DNA of 64,000 nt from Bacteriovoracaceae bacterium. Its GTDB lineage: Bacteria > Bdellovibrionota > Bacteriovoracia > Bacteriovoracales > Bacteriovoracaceae. The translations under genes and the position numbers were made by a program. Under the pieces are notes generated by a model. That model ran no database searches. It was not told the origin of the DNA and was given only the letters and a program-made list of their open reading frames with translations. The stretch covers positions 1 to 64,000 of the forward strand of contig CANCFT010000008.1 of assembly GCA_947377285.1 (NCBI GenBank), written 5' to 3'. This document shows, one piece after another, positions 54,384-63,875 of this stretch. How positions within the stretch are numbered: the first letter of the stretch is position 1; each line of letters starts with the position of its first letter.

Positions 54384-55196
54384 TTGAGACTAATTTCTAT
54401 TTTTATTCTGGCACTTTCACTTCATTTACTACATGCAGAAGATTCAAAGTCCCAAAAAGTTATTCCATTTACAGAAAAAATGCGGCCGACTATTTTGGGA
54501 GTGTTTGGTGAAACTTGGACGAATAAATTGATAGGAATTGCTCCTGTTGAAAAAAGTGAAAATAATGTTGTATTACCAACACTCCCCAAATTACAAAATG
54601 ATGCGAAATCGTTGGCCGTCTACAATAAACATCCAGATAAAATTATTCTGAACTCTGCGCAAGAAGAAAAATATTTATATTCATATATAAAAGAAATTTA
54701 TGAAGTAACAAGACAAACAAAACCGAACGACGAAGAAGTGACAAAATTTATGAATGTACTCTCTCAAGGGGGAAGTCGTGAAGGAATTTATCATTCATTA
54801 GTACTAGATTCGATTTATGGGAAAATGGAAAGTGTTGAAAAACCCGTTAAAGCAAATGCAGCTGAATTCGCAATCTATTTTTACGAAAGATATATTGGGA
54901 AAAAAATTGCGAACGAAAGTTTAAAAGGAATGAATATTTATTCACTTAAACGATTAGTCGCCGATAAAGCACTAGATATCATTGATGCTTACGGCGAGAA
55001 TCGAGAAGATTTGGAAAAATGGTATGCTGTTATGTCGAGTGATTTAGCGTCGAAATTTCCGTCTTTATGGTCGGGGAAAATGAGAAAAGATACAGTTTCA
55101 CTTAATCATAAAAATTGGGCCAGCAAAGTACCTCTTCAGCATATTAAGTCTGAAACACTTATTAAAATTCATAGTGCTTTTAATTCAATGATGTAA
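54384..55196 (+). CDS. Hypothetical secreted protein
   Basis: A 270-residue protein starting at TTG with AAGGAGC upstream. It has a signal peptide of about 19 residues (MRLISIFILALSLHLLHAE). The mature part is mainly helical and charged, with a notable GGSREGIYHSLVLDSIYG segment near residue 130. I recognise no family with confidence. It converges with epmA, leaving 3 bp between the stop codons. Confidence 0.65.
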   Translation: MRLISIFILALSLHLLHAEDSKSQKVIPFTEKMRPTILGVFGETWTNKLIGIAPVEKSENNVVLPTLPKLQNDAKSLAVYNKHPDKIILNSAQEEKYLYSYIKEIYEVTRQTKPNDEEVTKFMNVLSQGGSREGIYHSLVLDSIYGKMESVEKPVKANAAEFAIYFYERYIGKKIANESLKGMNIYSLKRLVADKALDIIDAYGENREDLEKWYAVMSSDLASKFPSLWSGKMRKDTVSLNHKNWASKVPLQHIKSETLIKIHSAFNSMM

Positions 55197-55199
55197 CGT

Positions 55200-56189
55200 T
55201 TAATCCCAAAATGGATTTTCAACACCAGTAAGAATTTTTAAAAATCTCTCGACTCCTAAGGCGATTCCAGATGATGTTGGAAGACCTCGTTCAAGGGAGC
55301 TATAAAGGACTTGAGGTTCGGGAAGTTCATATTGGTAAAGTGCTAATTTTTCTTTGGACTGAATTCTAAAGCGTTCTTTTTGAATTGCTAAATCCGTCAG
55401 TTCGTTAAAACAATTGCACAACTCAATCCCTTTACTATAAATTTCAAATCTCTCACAGACTCTCGGGTCTGATTTCTTGAGTGTTGAGAGAGCACTTAAG
55501 TGGTTAGGGAATTCATACAGTAATAAATAAGGATAATGAATTAAATGTGGTTCAATCTTATTAAGAAATAAAAGAAAATAATAATCATCCCAAGAAAGTT
55601 TTTCTCCCTGGTTTGGAAGTGGAACATCTAAAAAGTTTTTTTCTATTAACTGTTTTAAATCTTTTGTATCTAGAAAGTCGAGAATATCAATATTGAGCAT
55701 ATCGAGAAAAAGTTCTTGAATAGATGCTTTTTCAAAACGTATGTTTTTCATTTTTGGGTCTATCGAATTTCCTTTTTGTTCGAGTTGTTCGAGTGAAAAT
55801 TGAAATAGATCCTCACAGTCTTTCATAATTTGAGTGTAGTGGGCATTTTTCCTATACCATTCAAGCATTAAAAACTGAGGCCTGTGTACTGAGGCGAGAG
55901 GCTCATCACGAAAAGAATAAGTAATTGTATAGAGATCTTGAAAATCAAGAGAAAGAAGTTCTTTCATATGAAATTCAGGAGATGTCTGCAAATACCAGGG
56001 GGTCAAAGTTGCTGACTTCGCATGGGCCACTTGAAACGGATGTATATGAGTTTCCATCCCAGGGTTTTTAACCATCGGAGGAGTCATGACATCTAAAAAA
56101 TTTTGATTTTGAAAGAAAATTCTTATGGCCCAAAGCAAATCAAACTGTGCTTTTAATTTATTTTTGCGAATGTTTATATCTGAATGCAT
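55200..56189 (-). CDS. epmA: EF-P beta-lysylation ligase EpmA (PoxA/GenX)
   Basis: Class II lysyl-tRNA-synthetase paralogue that attaches lysine to elongation factor P. It is about 329 residues and lacks the anticodon-binding domain of LysS, as EpmA should. Motif 2 is seen as YTITYSFRDEP...HRPQFLMLEWY, and motif 3 as GLPTSSGIALGVERFL near the end. I use the ATG at 56189; a GTG at 56198 would add three residues. efp and epmB are not in the window. Confidence 0.87.
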   Translation of the reverse strand: MHSDINIRKNKLKAQFDLLWAIRIFFQNQNFLDVMTPPMVKNPGMETHIHPFQVAHAKSATLTPWYLQTSPEFHMKELLSLDFQDLYTITYSFRDEPLASVHRPQFLMLEWYRKNAHYTQIMKDCEDLFQFSLEQLEQKGNSIDPKMKNIRFEKASIQELFLDMLNIDILDFLDTKDLKQLIEKNFLDVPLPNQGEKLSWDDYYFLLFLNKIEPHLIHYPYLLLYEFPNHLSALSTLKKSDPRVCERFEIYSKGIELCNCFNELTDLAIQKERFRIQSKEKLALYQYELPEPQVLYSSLERGLPTSSGIALGVERFLKILTGVENPFWD

Positions 56190-56294
56190 AAAGCTCACTT
56201 TATCTTATCAATTAAGAGCTCTGCAAGTTGAAAAATCCAGGATTATGACTTATCTTGGACAAAGTTTTTTGATTTTAATACAGTTGAGGATTTT

Positions 56295-57392
56295 GTGAAT
56301 ATAGTTTTAATTTTGATTTCTTTGGGATTTTTCTCGCTTGTCATTTTTTTCTTTTATCGTTCGTCTAAAACGACAAAGACAGAAAAAATTTTAGATGATT
56401 CCATCAAAAAAGATGAAGTTATTTCAACTCCTCTGCCTTTAGCAGTTCCTCCTATTCCTTTAGTTAGTTTTGCTGACCGCCTAAGAAATGGACTAACTCG
56501 CTCGAGAGTTGAAGTTTGGGGTAAACTTTCAACACTTTTTTCCAATGGACTCGGCACAATTGATGAAGAAAATTTAGAAGAACTTCTTTATGGTGCAGAT
56601 ATTGGAACTGCAACTGTTGCTGAGTTAATGGTAGAGGTCCATAAAAAAGCGAAAGAAGGAAACTTAACAGAAGCGACTTTTAAAACTTTTCTTTTTGATT
56701 TTTTAAAAGCCAAAATTGAACCTATTCAAACAAAAATAGATCAAAGTCTTTATCAATTCCACCCTAATGAAAAAGGGCCCACTAAAGTCATCATGGTTGT
56801 GGGAGTCAATGGAGCTGGTAAAACAACAACAATTGGAAAACTTGCGACAAAACTTCGCTTACAAGGGGCCAATGTCGTCGTTGGTGCATGCGATACTTTT
56901 AGGGCCGCTGCAGTTGATCAATTACAAGTCTGGTGTGATCGATCTGGTGCAACTATGATCCGGGCGAAGGAAGGAAGCAATCCATCAGGAGTTGGATATG
57001 ACGCTCTTCAAGCGGCCATCAATCAAAATGCAGATTACTGCATTCTCGACACAGCAGGGCGATTGCATACAAAAGAAAATTTAATGGATGAGTTAGTCAA
57101 AAGTAAAAACGTTTTGAAAAAACTTGACCCAAGTGCACCTCACCAAATTCTTTTAGTCATTGACGCAATTACAGGTCAAAATGCACTTCGCCAAGCAGAA
57201 GAATTCCATAAGGCCCTCGATTTAACTGGCCTTATTTTTACAAAGTGCGATGGTTCATCGAAAGCGGGAAGTGCTGTTTCAATAGTTGAGCAACTAAAAC
57301 TCCCCATAGCTTATATTGGAGTAGGGGAAACAGCTGAAGATTTAGATATTTTTCAAGTGGATGATTATCTCAAAGCCCTTCTTGGTCTCTAA
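56295..57392 (+). CDS. ftsY: Signal recognition particle receptor FtsY
   Basis: GTPase that docks SRP-ribosome complexes at the membrane, 365 residues. The N-terminus has a transmembrane helix (about 3-21) in place of the acidic A domain of E. coli FtsY. The NG domain shows VVGVNGAGKTTTIGKLA, CDTFRAAAVDQL, LDTAGR and FTKCDGSSKAG. It starts at GTG 56295 with GAGGA upstream. It heads a probable ftsY-zapA-fthC-rny run. Confidence 0.95.
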   Translation: MNIVLILISLGFFSLVIFFFYRSSKTTKTEKILDDSIKKDEVISTPLPLAVPPIPLVSFADRLRNGLTRSRVEVWGKLSTLFSNGLGTIDEENLEELLYGADIGTATVAELMVEVHKKAKEGNLTEATFKTFLFDFLKAKIEPIQTKIDQSLYQFHPNEKGPTKVIMVVGVNGAGKTTTIGKLATKLRLQGANVVVGACDTFRAAAVDQLQVWCDRSGATMIRAKEGSNPSGVGYDALQAAINQNADYCILDTAGRLHTKENLMDELVKSKNVLKKLDPSAPHQILLVIDAITGQNALRQAEEFHKALDLTGLIFTKCDGSSKAGSAVSIVEQLKLPIAYIGVGETAEDLDIFQVDDYLKALLGL

Positions 57393-57422
57393 GTTTCTCT
57401 TATGTAGTGCAGGGCATTTTGT

Positions 57423-57779
57423 TTGACGAAAATTCCTCTATCGATTACTCTAAATTCAATGAATAATGTTAGAGAAGACAGAAATGTCGATGAAGCACTT
57501 TTTGAAGTATTAGGCCAAAAACTCAAGCTAAAAAGAGATGAAAAGCTAGAGGGAATTGGACCAAGTGATATTGTCGGGTATGTTCAATCCGAAGCTCTCA
57601 AAATAATTAATCAATCACCTCAGTTAAGCCAATCTCAAGTTGCAGTATTGTTAACTTTGAAGTTTGCTGGTGAAAAATTAGCCTTAGAAAAAGAGTATCG
57701 CGAAAATATTAATCTCCTGCGAACGACAGCAGTAGATGCACTTCAGTTCATCGAAGAAGTCTCTCCAACAACTCGCTAA
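57423..57779 (+). CDS. zapA: ZapA-like cell division protein
   Basis: A 118-residue protein whose C-terminal half (SQSQVAVLLTLKFAGEKLALEKEY) fits the ZapA helix that dimerises and bundles FtsZ filaments. The N-terminal half is divergent and lacks an obvious ZapA beta-hairpin. Its position before fthC (ygfA) and rny matches zapA in many genomes, which supports the call. It starts at TTG 57423 with AGGG 8 nt upstream; an ATG at 57459 is the alternative. There is no room for a 6S RNA gene between it and fthC. Confidence 0.55.
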   Translation: MTKIPLSITLNSMNNVREDRNVDEALFEVLGQKLKLKRDEKLEGIGPSDIVGYVQSEALKIINQSPQLSQSQVAVLLTLKFAGEKLALEKEYRENINLLRTTAVDALQFIEEVSPTTR

Positions 57780-57787
57780 AAGCTCAA

Positions 57788-58381
57788 GTGAAAACTAAAG
57801 CTATTTGTCGATCTGAAATGAAAGTAATACTTTCGTTAATTGATAAACAGTCTTTCACTGAATGGAGTTCTTTAATTGCAAAGAATCTTCAGATACTTTT
57901 GAGCTCTCAAAACATTATTCAAGACAAATTGATTATTGGAGCTTTTGCTCCGATTTACCAAGAGCCAATTTGGTTTCAAGGAATAAGCCCTGAAGTTTTA
58001 AAACTTATAGCTTTTCCAACTACCGAAGTAGGCACTTTGAATATGATTTTTAAATTGTCTCAACTGAGTGATTTAGTCATAAAAAAGGATTTTGGTTTTA
58101 ATATTTTAGGCCCTAATGATATTTCACATACCGTTAATCCGGAAGTGATATTGATACCAGGACTTTCGTTTACGAGAATTGGTGAACGCTTAGGAAGAGG
58201 AAAGGGGCACTATGATCAGTACTTAGAACGATACCTTGGAATGAAAGTTGGAATTTGTTTTTCTTTGCAAATAGAAAAAGAAATTCCGACAGAAATGCAC
58301 GATATTCAACTTGATTATATCGTGACTGAAAAAGAAATAATAAATTGCAAACTTGCAAAAGTAATAGATAAGAAAATTTAA
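57788..58381 (+). CDS. fthC: 5-formyltetrahydrofolate cyclo-ligase
   Basis: Converts 5-formyl-THF to 5,10-methenyl-THF using ATP. It is 197 residues long. The family signature is ILIPGLSFTRIGERLGRGKGHYDQYL, followed by GICFSLQIEKEIP. It starts at GTG, 8 bp after zapA, with a weak Shine-Dalgarno sequence. It is also known as ygfA/MTHFS. Confidence 0.92.
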   Translation: MKTKAICRSEMKVILSLIDKQSFTEWSSLIAKNLQILLSSQNIIQDKLIIGAFAPIYQEPIWFQGISPEVLKLIAFPTTEVGTLNMIFKLSQLSDLVIKKDFGFNILGPNDISHTVNPEVILIPGLSFTRIGERLGRGKGHYDQYLERYLGMKVGICFSLQIEKEIPTEMHDIQLDYIVTEKEIINCKLAKVIDKKI

Positions 58382-58392
58382 AAGGAGCTCAT

Positions 58393-59952
58393 ATGAATAT
58401 AGCCGCAATCTTGGCAGCCGTACTTTTTGCCGTAGTAGGTGTTATCGCCGGATACTTTGTTAAAAATGCCCAAGTCCAAAAAGAAGTTAAAGAAAAAGAA
58501 ACGAAAGGAAACGATATTGTTGAAAAGGCTAAAAAATATGCCGACGAAATAAAATATAAATCTCGTCAAGAAGCCAAAGAAATAGCTCGCGAAGAAAAAG
58601 AAAAACTAGACCGCGAAATCGCCAATAGAACGAACGAAGTTAAAAATCAAGAACGTGAAGTGGCTAAAAAAGAAGCAACACTTGACCGCAAAAATGAAGA
58701 GCATGAAAAAGCACTTAAAGTTTTAAAAGATAAAGAAATTGAATTTGAAGTGGCCAGAAAACTTCATGAAGAAGAATCTCGCAGAATGCAAAATAAGCAA
58801 AATGAGTTCAATGATAAATTAGCTCAAGTCGCTCAAATGACCAAAGAAGAGGCGAAAGTCGAATTAACTCGCGCGATGGAAGAAGAAGCGAGAGTTGATT
58901 TTGGTAAAATCCTTAGACGCCTTGAAGAAGAAACAAAAGAAGAAGCAGAAGCAAAATCAAAAAGAATCGTGGGAATTGCAATCCAAAGATTTGCGGGTGA
59001 ATACGTCGGTGAAAAAACAATTGGTTCAGTTGAACTTCCAAGTGATGATGTTAAAGGTCGCTTGATTGGTCGCGAAGGAAGAAACATCCGTGCTTTCGAA
59101 CAAATTTGTGGTGTCGATTTAATTATCGATGATACTCCTGAAGTGGTTGTCATTTCTTCATTCAATGTTGTGAGAAAAGAAATTGCTAGAATGGTTATTC
59201 AAAAGCTTATTGCTGATGGACGTATCCACCCAGCTAAGATTGAAGAATTTCATGATAAATCAAAAGCGGAAATGGAACGCCAATTAAGAGATCTTGGTGA
59301 AAAAGCTCAAATGGAAATTGGAGTTCACGGGATCCATCCAGAAATTCTTAAACTGATTGGAGCACTTCAGTGGAGAACTTCATACACTCAAAACCAATAT
59401 CAACATGCTATTGAAGCAGCCTTTATTTGTGGCGCAATGGCCGCAGAACTTGGGCTCAATGTAAAACAAGCACGTCGTGCTGGTCTTCTTCACGATATTG
59501 GAAAAGTTATTGATGCTTCTGCAGAAGGCTCACACGCTGTTATCGGCGCAGACTTTGCTAAAAAATATGGAGAGTCTCCAGATATCGTCCATGCCATCAG
59601 AGCTCACCATGACGATGAAAAACCAGAATCAGTTTTAGCTCACTTAGTAGCTGCGGCCGATGCACTATCTGGAGCGCGTCCTGGTGCTAGAAAAGCGATG
59701 ATGGAATCATATGTTTCTCGATTAACAGATATCGAAGAAATCGTTAATTCATTTGAAGGTGTCTCTAAATCTTATGCCATCTCTGGTGGACGTGAAGTAA
59801 GAGTCTTCGTTGAAAACGATAGAGTCAGTGATGAAGAAACAGTTTTACTTTCTCGCGATATCGCCAAAAAAATCGAAGAAGAAATGTCATACCCTGGAAC
59901 AATTAAAATAACTGTTCTAAGAGAAACAAAGGCTGTTGGGATTGCGAAGTAG
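58393..59952 (+). CDS. rny: Ribonuclease Y
   Basis: Membrane-anchored endoribonuclease that starts mRNA decay. It is 519 residues, full length. It has an N-terminal transmembrane helix (about 4-23), a long Lys/Glu coiled coil (25-190), a KH domain with GRLIGREGRNIRAFE, and an HD domain with LLHDIGKVID and AIRAHHDDEKPE. AAAGGAG lies 6-7 nt before the ATG. It overlaps the following SDR gene by 17 bp. Confidence 0.97.
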   Translation: MNIAAILAAVLFAVVGVIAGYFVKNAQVQKEVKEKETKGNDIVEKAKKYADEIKYKSRQEAKEIAREEKEKLDREIANRTNEVKNQEREVAKKEATLDRKNEEHEKALKVLKDKEIEFEVARKLHEEESRRMQNKQNEFNDKLAQVAQMTKEEAKVELTRAMEEEARVDFGKILRRLEEETKEEAEAKSKRIVGIAIQRFAGEYVGEKTIGSVELPSDDVKGRLIGREGRNIRAFEQICGVDLIIDDTPEVVVISSFNVVRKEIARMVIQKLIADGRIHPAKIEEFHDKSKAEMERQLRDLGEKAQMEIGVHGIHPEILKLIGALQWRTSYTQNQYQHAIEAAFICGAMAAELGLNVKQARRAGLLHDIGKVIDASAEGSHAVIGADFAKKYGESPDIVHAIRAHHDDEKPESVLAHLVAAADALSGARPGARKAMMESYVSRLTDIEEIVNSFEGVSKSYAISGGREVRVFVENDRVSDEETVLLSRDIAKKIEEEMSYPGTIKITVLRETKAVGIAK

Positions 59953-60628
59953 CGAATACGCATTAGTCACTGGCTCTTCATCGGGCCTTGGATATGAAAT
60001 GGCCCAATTCCTTTTGGAGGAGGGCTATAGCGTAATTGGCGTAAGCCGGCGTGGGACAACATTAGATCATCCAAACTTTATTGATATTCTTTGTGATATT
60101 CGTGAAGAAGGTGCTGTTGAAGAAATGTATGAACTTATCGCAGGTCATACAGACGCTCTTCATATCATTATCTTAAACGCAGGTATTTTTGAAATGTCTC
60201 CTTTAGTAGAAACCTCCACTAAAGAATTCAACGATCATCTCTCTACAAATGTAGTAGGTGCTTTTCATATTCTAAAACATGCAATTGATTTTTTAGTTGA
60301 AGACCAAACTCATATTATTACGATTTCTTCTATTGCTGCCAAAAAAGGTTTAGGGAGTATGTCTGCTTATAGTGCATCTAAATTTGCACTCAACGGAATG
60401 ATCGACTCACTTCGCGAAGAGTGGGAACATTTAAATGTGCGCTTTTCGACACTTATGCCAGGGGCCATCCTTACGCCAATTTGGGATAATGTCGAAGAAG
60501 AATTGCCAAGTGACCAGATGATGTCCATGTCTGACTTTATGCATGTTTTTCAAATGGTAGTTAGTAGTCCATCACATATGCAATTTCCTGAATTAATGTT
60601 TTTGCATAAGGGCGGAGTTTTTAAATGA
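59936..60628 (+). CDS. Short-chain dehydrogenase/reductase
   Basis: A 230-residue classical SDR. The cofactor loop is TGSSSGLGYEM (residues 13-23), with NAGIFE in the centre and the catalytic Ser-Tyr-Lys as SSIAAKK...YSASKFAL. It starts at TTG 59936 with AAAGG upstream, inside the end of rny. The substrate is unknown. It overlaps the next membrane-protein gene by 4 bp. Confidence 0.85.
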   Translation: MGLRSSEYALVTGSSSGLGYEMAQFLLEEGYSVIGVSRRGTTLDHPNFIDILCDIREEGAVEEMYELIAGHTDALHIIILNAGIFEMSPLVETSTKEFNDHLSTNVVGAFHILKHAIDFLVEDQTHIITISSIAAKKGLGSMSAYSASKFALNGMIDSLREEWEHLNVRFSTLMPGAILTPIWDNVEEELPSDQMMSMSDFMHVFQMVVSSPSHMQFPELMFLHKGGVFK

Positions 60629-61122
60629 AGAAGGCTTGGGGGAAATTATCAATTCTCGCCCAATACTACAGTCTTTCAATGTTCAGTTTTTTTCTTTGCT
60701 GGTCAATTCTTTCATTATTAAATACCGAATTTATTAATTCTCTCTTTTTTACTATGTCTTTTGTTTGGCATTTCACTCTAATGACACCAGGGTTGAAAGA
60801 TAAAATGCTGACTAAAAATCAGAAATTTTCTTTTATTAATGTGGTAGTAAGAATAAATTATTATTTCCAAGTTTTTATAAAGATTAATAAAACACCATTT
60901 GGCCCGGCAATCGTTCGTGCCATTTCACCAATGTTATTTACTTTGTTTTTAATGATTGTTGGTGGCAGTGGTAATGCTGTGTTTACGTTATTAGGGTCTG
61001 TCTGTTTTGAATTGACCCATTATTTACTAACAAATAAATGTCTTTCAAAAATTACTTCAACACTGCCAGTCGATCTTGAAATTCCGCCAGAGATACCGAA
61101 CGCAGAAAATTTCCACGAATAA
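60625..61122 (+). CDS. Hypothetical integral membrane protein
   Basis: A 165-residue protein with about three to four hydrophobic segments (around 16-33, 38-52, 100-118 and 120-135) and a short charged C-terminus. I recognise no family. It is coupled to the SDR gene by a 4-bp overlap. Its last 71 bp overlap the dus gene on the opposite strand. Confidence 0.65.
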   Translation: MKKAWGKLSILAQYYSLSMFSFFLCWSILSLLNTEFINSLFFTMSFVWHFTLMTPGLKDKMLTKNQKFSFINVVVRINYYFQVFIKINKTPFGPAIVRAISPMLFTLFLMIVGGSGNAVFTLLGSVCFELTHYLLTNKCLSKITSTLPVDLEIPPEIPNAENFHE

Positions 61123-62044
61123 TTTCAAAATCTTCATAATCATCGAAAAGATTTCGTGAAAAAGATTTAAATCTTTTTAAAATTAAATTATCTGCCCAAC
61201 CAATTTCTCTGTACTCTAACAAAAGTGCATCAAAATATTGATCGAGGTATTTTTTTCTCTCAAATAAAAGGTAGGTCTCGTCGATATGTCCATCTTCATC
61301 CAAATACTCTTTATAAATTTTAGCAAGCCATGGAGTCTTGAGTGCACTCCTTCCAAACATAACAGAGTGGCATTTGGTTTCTTGAAATATTTTTTCAATA
61401 TCTTCTACTACCCAAATATCACCGTTACCAATTAGAGGAATATTTACTTCCGCTACTGCCTTCGCGATATAATTCCAATCTGCAGTACCTTTATAAAGTT
61501 GATCCCTCGTGCGTGCATGGAGTGTAATAGCTTCAACACCTTCATCTTGGATAAGTTTTAATGTATCCGAAAAATTAATGTCATCTCGGTAACCAATCCT
61601 CATTTTAACACTAAATTTTCCGTTGAAATTATTTCGGATTGTTTGCAAAACAGTTTTAAGTGCTTTGTGATCTGATAAAAGATAAGCACCACCGAAATGA
61701 GAGTTTACTTTTTTAGAGGGACATCCAAGATTGAGATCTAAATGATGAATCTTCATCGATTCTAAAATTTCTACAACCATCAATGTTTGGGCTCGTGGAG
61801 TGGTTAGTATTTGGAATGAATTTTTTTTTCTCCACAACTCGTTGGCGTAAATTCTTGGCCCATAGTGTTCCATAACCATTTTTTCACTGATTTTTCCCAC
61901 AGTGGGAACTCGTAAAAAATCAGTAAAAAATTGATCCCATTCTGGAAATGTTTTAAGTATCGCAATCCGGTAAGGCTCATCTGTAATGCCTTCCATTGGA
62001 GCAAAGAGTAGGGATTTTTGGGGAAACACATCGAATTTATTCAT
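61052..62044 (-). CDS. dus: tRNA-dihydrouridine synthase
   Basis: FMN enzyme that reduces uridines in tRNA. It is 330 residues long. Motifs are LLFAPMEGITDEPYR at the start, LNLGCPSKKVNSHFGGAYLL with the catalytic Cys, SVKMRIGYRDD, ITLHARTRDQLYKG, and IPLIGNGDIW. The A/B/C subtype cannot be settled by eye. I use the ATG at 62044; a TTG at 62062 would overlap the promoter space of the divergent NUDIX gene. Neither has a Shine-Dalgarno sequence. Confidence 0.9.
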   Translation of the reverse strand: MNKFDVFPQKSLLFAPMEGITDEPYRIAILKTFPEWDQFFTDFLRVPTVGKISEKMVMEHYGPRIYANELWRKKNSFQILTTPRAQTLMVVEILESMKIHHLDLNLGCPSKKVNSHFGGAYLLSDHKALKTVLQTIRNNFNGKFSVKMRIGYRDDINFSDTLKLIQDEGVEAITLHARTRDQLYKGTADWNYIAKAVAEVNIPLIGNGDIWVVEDIEKIFQETKCHSVMFGRSALKTPWLAKIYKEYLDEDGHIDETYLLFERKKYLDQYFDALLLEYREIGWADNLILKRFKSFSRNLFDDYEDFEIIRGNFLRSVSLAEFQDRLAVLK

Positions 62045-62067
62045 TGAACGTGTTAGTATCAAAAATT

Positions 62068-62532
62068 ATGACGAAAAAAAACCTCATTGTGTCTGTGGCC
62101 ATTTTTTTAAAAGAGATTACCGCCGAAAGCTTTAAAGTCTGGGTCCAAGTGCGCTTAGAAGCCGGTCCTCTGTATGGACTTTTAGAATTCCCCGGGGGAA
62201 AGATTGAAGTTGGTGAAACGCCTGAAACTGCAGCAAGACGAGAGGTCTTGGAAGAAGTGGGAGTTGAAATTCCTAGTGCTTCCCCAGTTATTTTATTTAA
62301 ATATCAAGATTACAGTACCGACCTTAAAAATCTTTGTTTATTTGTCTTTCTTTCAAATTTCGACCAATTGCCTCCTGAAAAAGGTCAATGGTTGGAAATA
62401 TTTTATGGTGATAAATCTGCTCCTTTTCAAGGAAAAATTCCTCCTATTAACCATGTCATTCTTGATGATTTGGCGGTATACCTTCAGTCTCAATATAACG
62501 CAGGAATGATTGGCTCTTTATGGCAAATATAA
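62068..62532 (+). CDS. NUDIX hydrolase (MutT-like)
   Basis: A 154-residue pyrophosphohydrolase. The Nudix box fits exactly: GGKIEVGETPETAARREVLEEVGVEI follows GX5EX7REUXEEXGU. The preceding LYGLLEFP is typical of MutT, which cleans 8-oxo-dGTP, but the substrate is not certain. The ATG at 62068 lies 23 bp from the divergent dus start with no Shine-Dalgarno sequence; a GTG at 62050 is possible. It overlaps the next gene by 13 bp. Confidence 0.85.
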   Translation: MTKKNLIVSVAIFLKEITAESFKVWVQVRLEAGPLYGLLEFPGGKIEVGETPETAARREVLEEVGVEIPSASPVILFKYQDYSTDLKNLCLFVFLSNFDQLPPEKGQWLEIFYGDKSAPFQGKIPPINHVILDDLAVYLQSQYNAGMIGSLWQI

Positions 62533-63287
62533 AAGAAATTGCAGAATTTTTTCTTATCTCGGTTGCATGGACCCTTACACTTTTTTCTCCGATCGCATCT
62601 TCTAAACTTACGGGTAATGGATTTATCAAGCTTTTAACAAATGTTTCAATTGGTTCTTTAGCAATTGCTTTAGTTATTAACTTTATTTCACATGACTCAC
62701 TTTTAAGTTATGCCCTTACTTTGAAAATGATTTCACTTGTGGCATTAGTGGCAACAACTCTTTTTCACCGCGATGAAAAATCTCTTTTTATGTGGATTCT
62801 TTATACCGTGATTGTCGTGGCCTTAGGTTTTCATATTATTCTGTTTTCGCCGATTTTCATGAATGCAATATTTCTTTTTTCATCTGCTCTTTTATTAGGA
62901 ATTATTCTTTATTCAATGGTGCTTGGTCATTGGTATTTAGTTGTCCCAAAGCTAAGTGAAAAACCGCTAAAAATATCGGCCATTTTTCTTTGGATCATTT
63001 TAGGTTCTAAAATAGCTTTGAGTTTAATAGCAACCTATAAACATTTCGATTTTTTTGAGCAACAAACAACTCTTGGTGCTGGATATGCCTTTAATTGGAT
63101 GCTTTTAACTATGAGATTGGCTTTTGGTTATGTAGTCATCCTGGGAATGAGTTTATTTAATTGGAAACTTGTGAGCATGAGATCAATTCAAAGTTCAACG
63201 GGAATTTTGTATGCCATGACCTTTTTTATTTTTGTTGGCGAGTTAGTTTCAAATTATATATTTTTTAATTTTGGGTTATATATATGA
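62520..63287 (+). CDS. Hypothetical polytopic membrane protein
   Basis: A 255-residue, very hydrophobic protein with about seven to eight membrane helices. Short loops carry few charges. I recognise no family. It starts at ATG 62520 inside the NUDIX gene and ends 4 bp inside the next zinc-ribbon gene, so the three are probably translated together. Confidence 0.65.
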   Translation: MANIKEIAEFFLISVAWTLTLFSPIASSKLTGNGFIKLLTNVSIGSLAIALVINFISHDSLLSYALTLKMISLVALVATTLFHRDEKSLFMWILYTVIVVALGFHIILFSPIFMNAIFLFSSALLLGIILYSMVLGHWYLVVPKLSEKPLKISAIFLWIILGSKIALSLIATYKHFDFFEQQTTLGAGYAFNWMLLTMRLAFGYVVILGMSLFNWKLVSMRSIQSSTGILYAMTFFIFVGELVSNYIFFNFGLYI

Positions 63288-63763
63288 TGACAGTGCATTT
63301 TACCTGTAAAGGTTGTGGATCAGGGATTCACGTTTATCCTTCACTAGATGCTGGAGCGGTGAAGTGTGAAGTTTGTCAACTTGAACAAGTTGTTCACTTT
63401 GATCAAAATCATATAGAGGGGAATTTAAAAGATTGTCCTGCTTGTGCACGTAAAGATTTTTACTCACAAAAAGATTTTAATCGAAAGCTTGGAGTTATTA
63501 TTTTTGTGATAGCAGCATTGATCTCCACAGCAATGCTTTGGAAAGGAATGGGGCCGCAATGGTATTTAAGTACCTTTATCGTTCTTTATGCTTTGGATTT
63601 TTTCTTATTTCGAAGACTCAATATGATTGCCATTTGTTATAAATGTGAAACCATCTTTCGTGATGTGAAGAACATAAGAGAAATTCCTGGCTATGATCAC
63701 GAAATGCATGATCGAATTGTTTATTCAGATCATGACTTCAAAGGAAAACCTTCAGGACATTAA
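63284..63763 (+). CDS. Zinc-ribbon membrane protein
   Basis: A 159-residue protein. The N-terminus has paired CxxC motifs (CKGCGSGI and CEVCQLEQ, then CPAC) likely to bind zinc. Two membrane helices (about 68-86 and 92-110) follow, then another CYKCETIF. The layout, zinc ribbon plus two helices, is shared by several uncharacterised membrane proteins. It is coupled by a 4-bp overlap to the preceding membrane-protein gene. Confidence 0.65.
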   Translation: MMTVHFTCKGCGSGIHVYPSLDAGAVKCEVCQLEQVVHFDQNHIEGNLKDCPACARKDFYSQKDFNRKLGVIIFVIAALISTAMLWKGMGPQWYLSTFIVLYALDFFLFRRLNMIAICYKCETIFRDVKNIREIPGYDHEMHDRIVYSDHDFKGKPSGH

Positions 63764-63794
63764 ACATCCTAAGTGCTTGAAAATACTTGATGAT

Positions 63795-63823
63795 TGGACA
63801 AGGATTTTTCTTTGGTGTAAAAT
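63795..63823 (+). promoter_or_regulatory. Sigma-70-type promoter for the CNNM-family gene
   Basis: TGGACA (63795-63800), a 17-nt spacer and TAAAAT (63818-63823), with both boxes at five of six consensus positions. It lies about 50 bp before the predicted start of the partial gene at the right edge. Confidence 0.6.
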
Positions 63824-63875
63824 TATTGCTTGAACTCATTTTATTGAGCGCTATTGAATTAACAAGGATTTATCC

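Noticed and set aside
57779-57788. 6S RNA gene expected between zapA and fthC
   Set aside because: Only 8 bp separate the genes, so it cannot be here.
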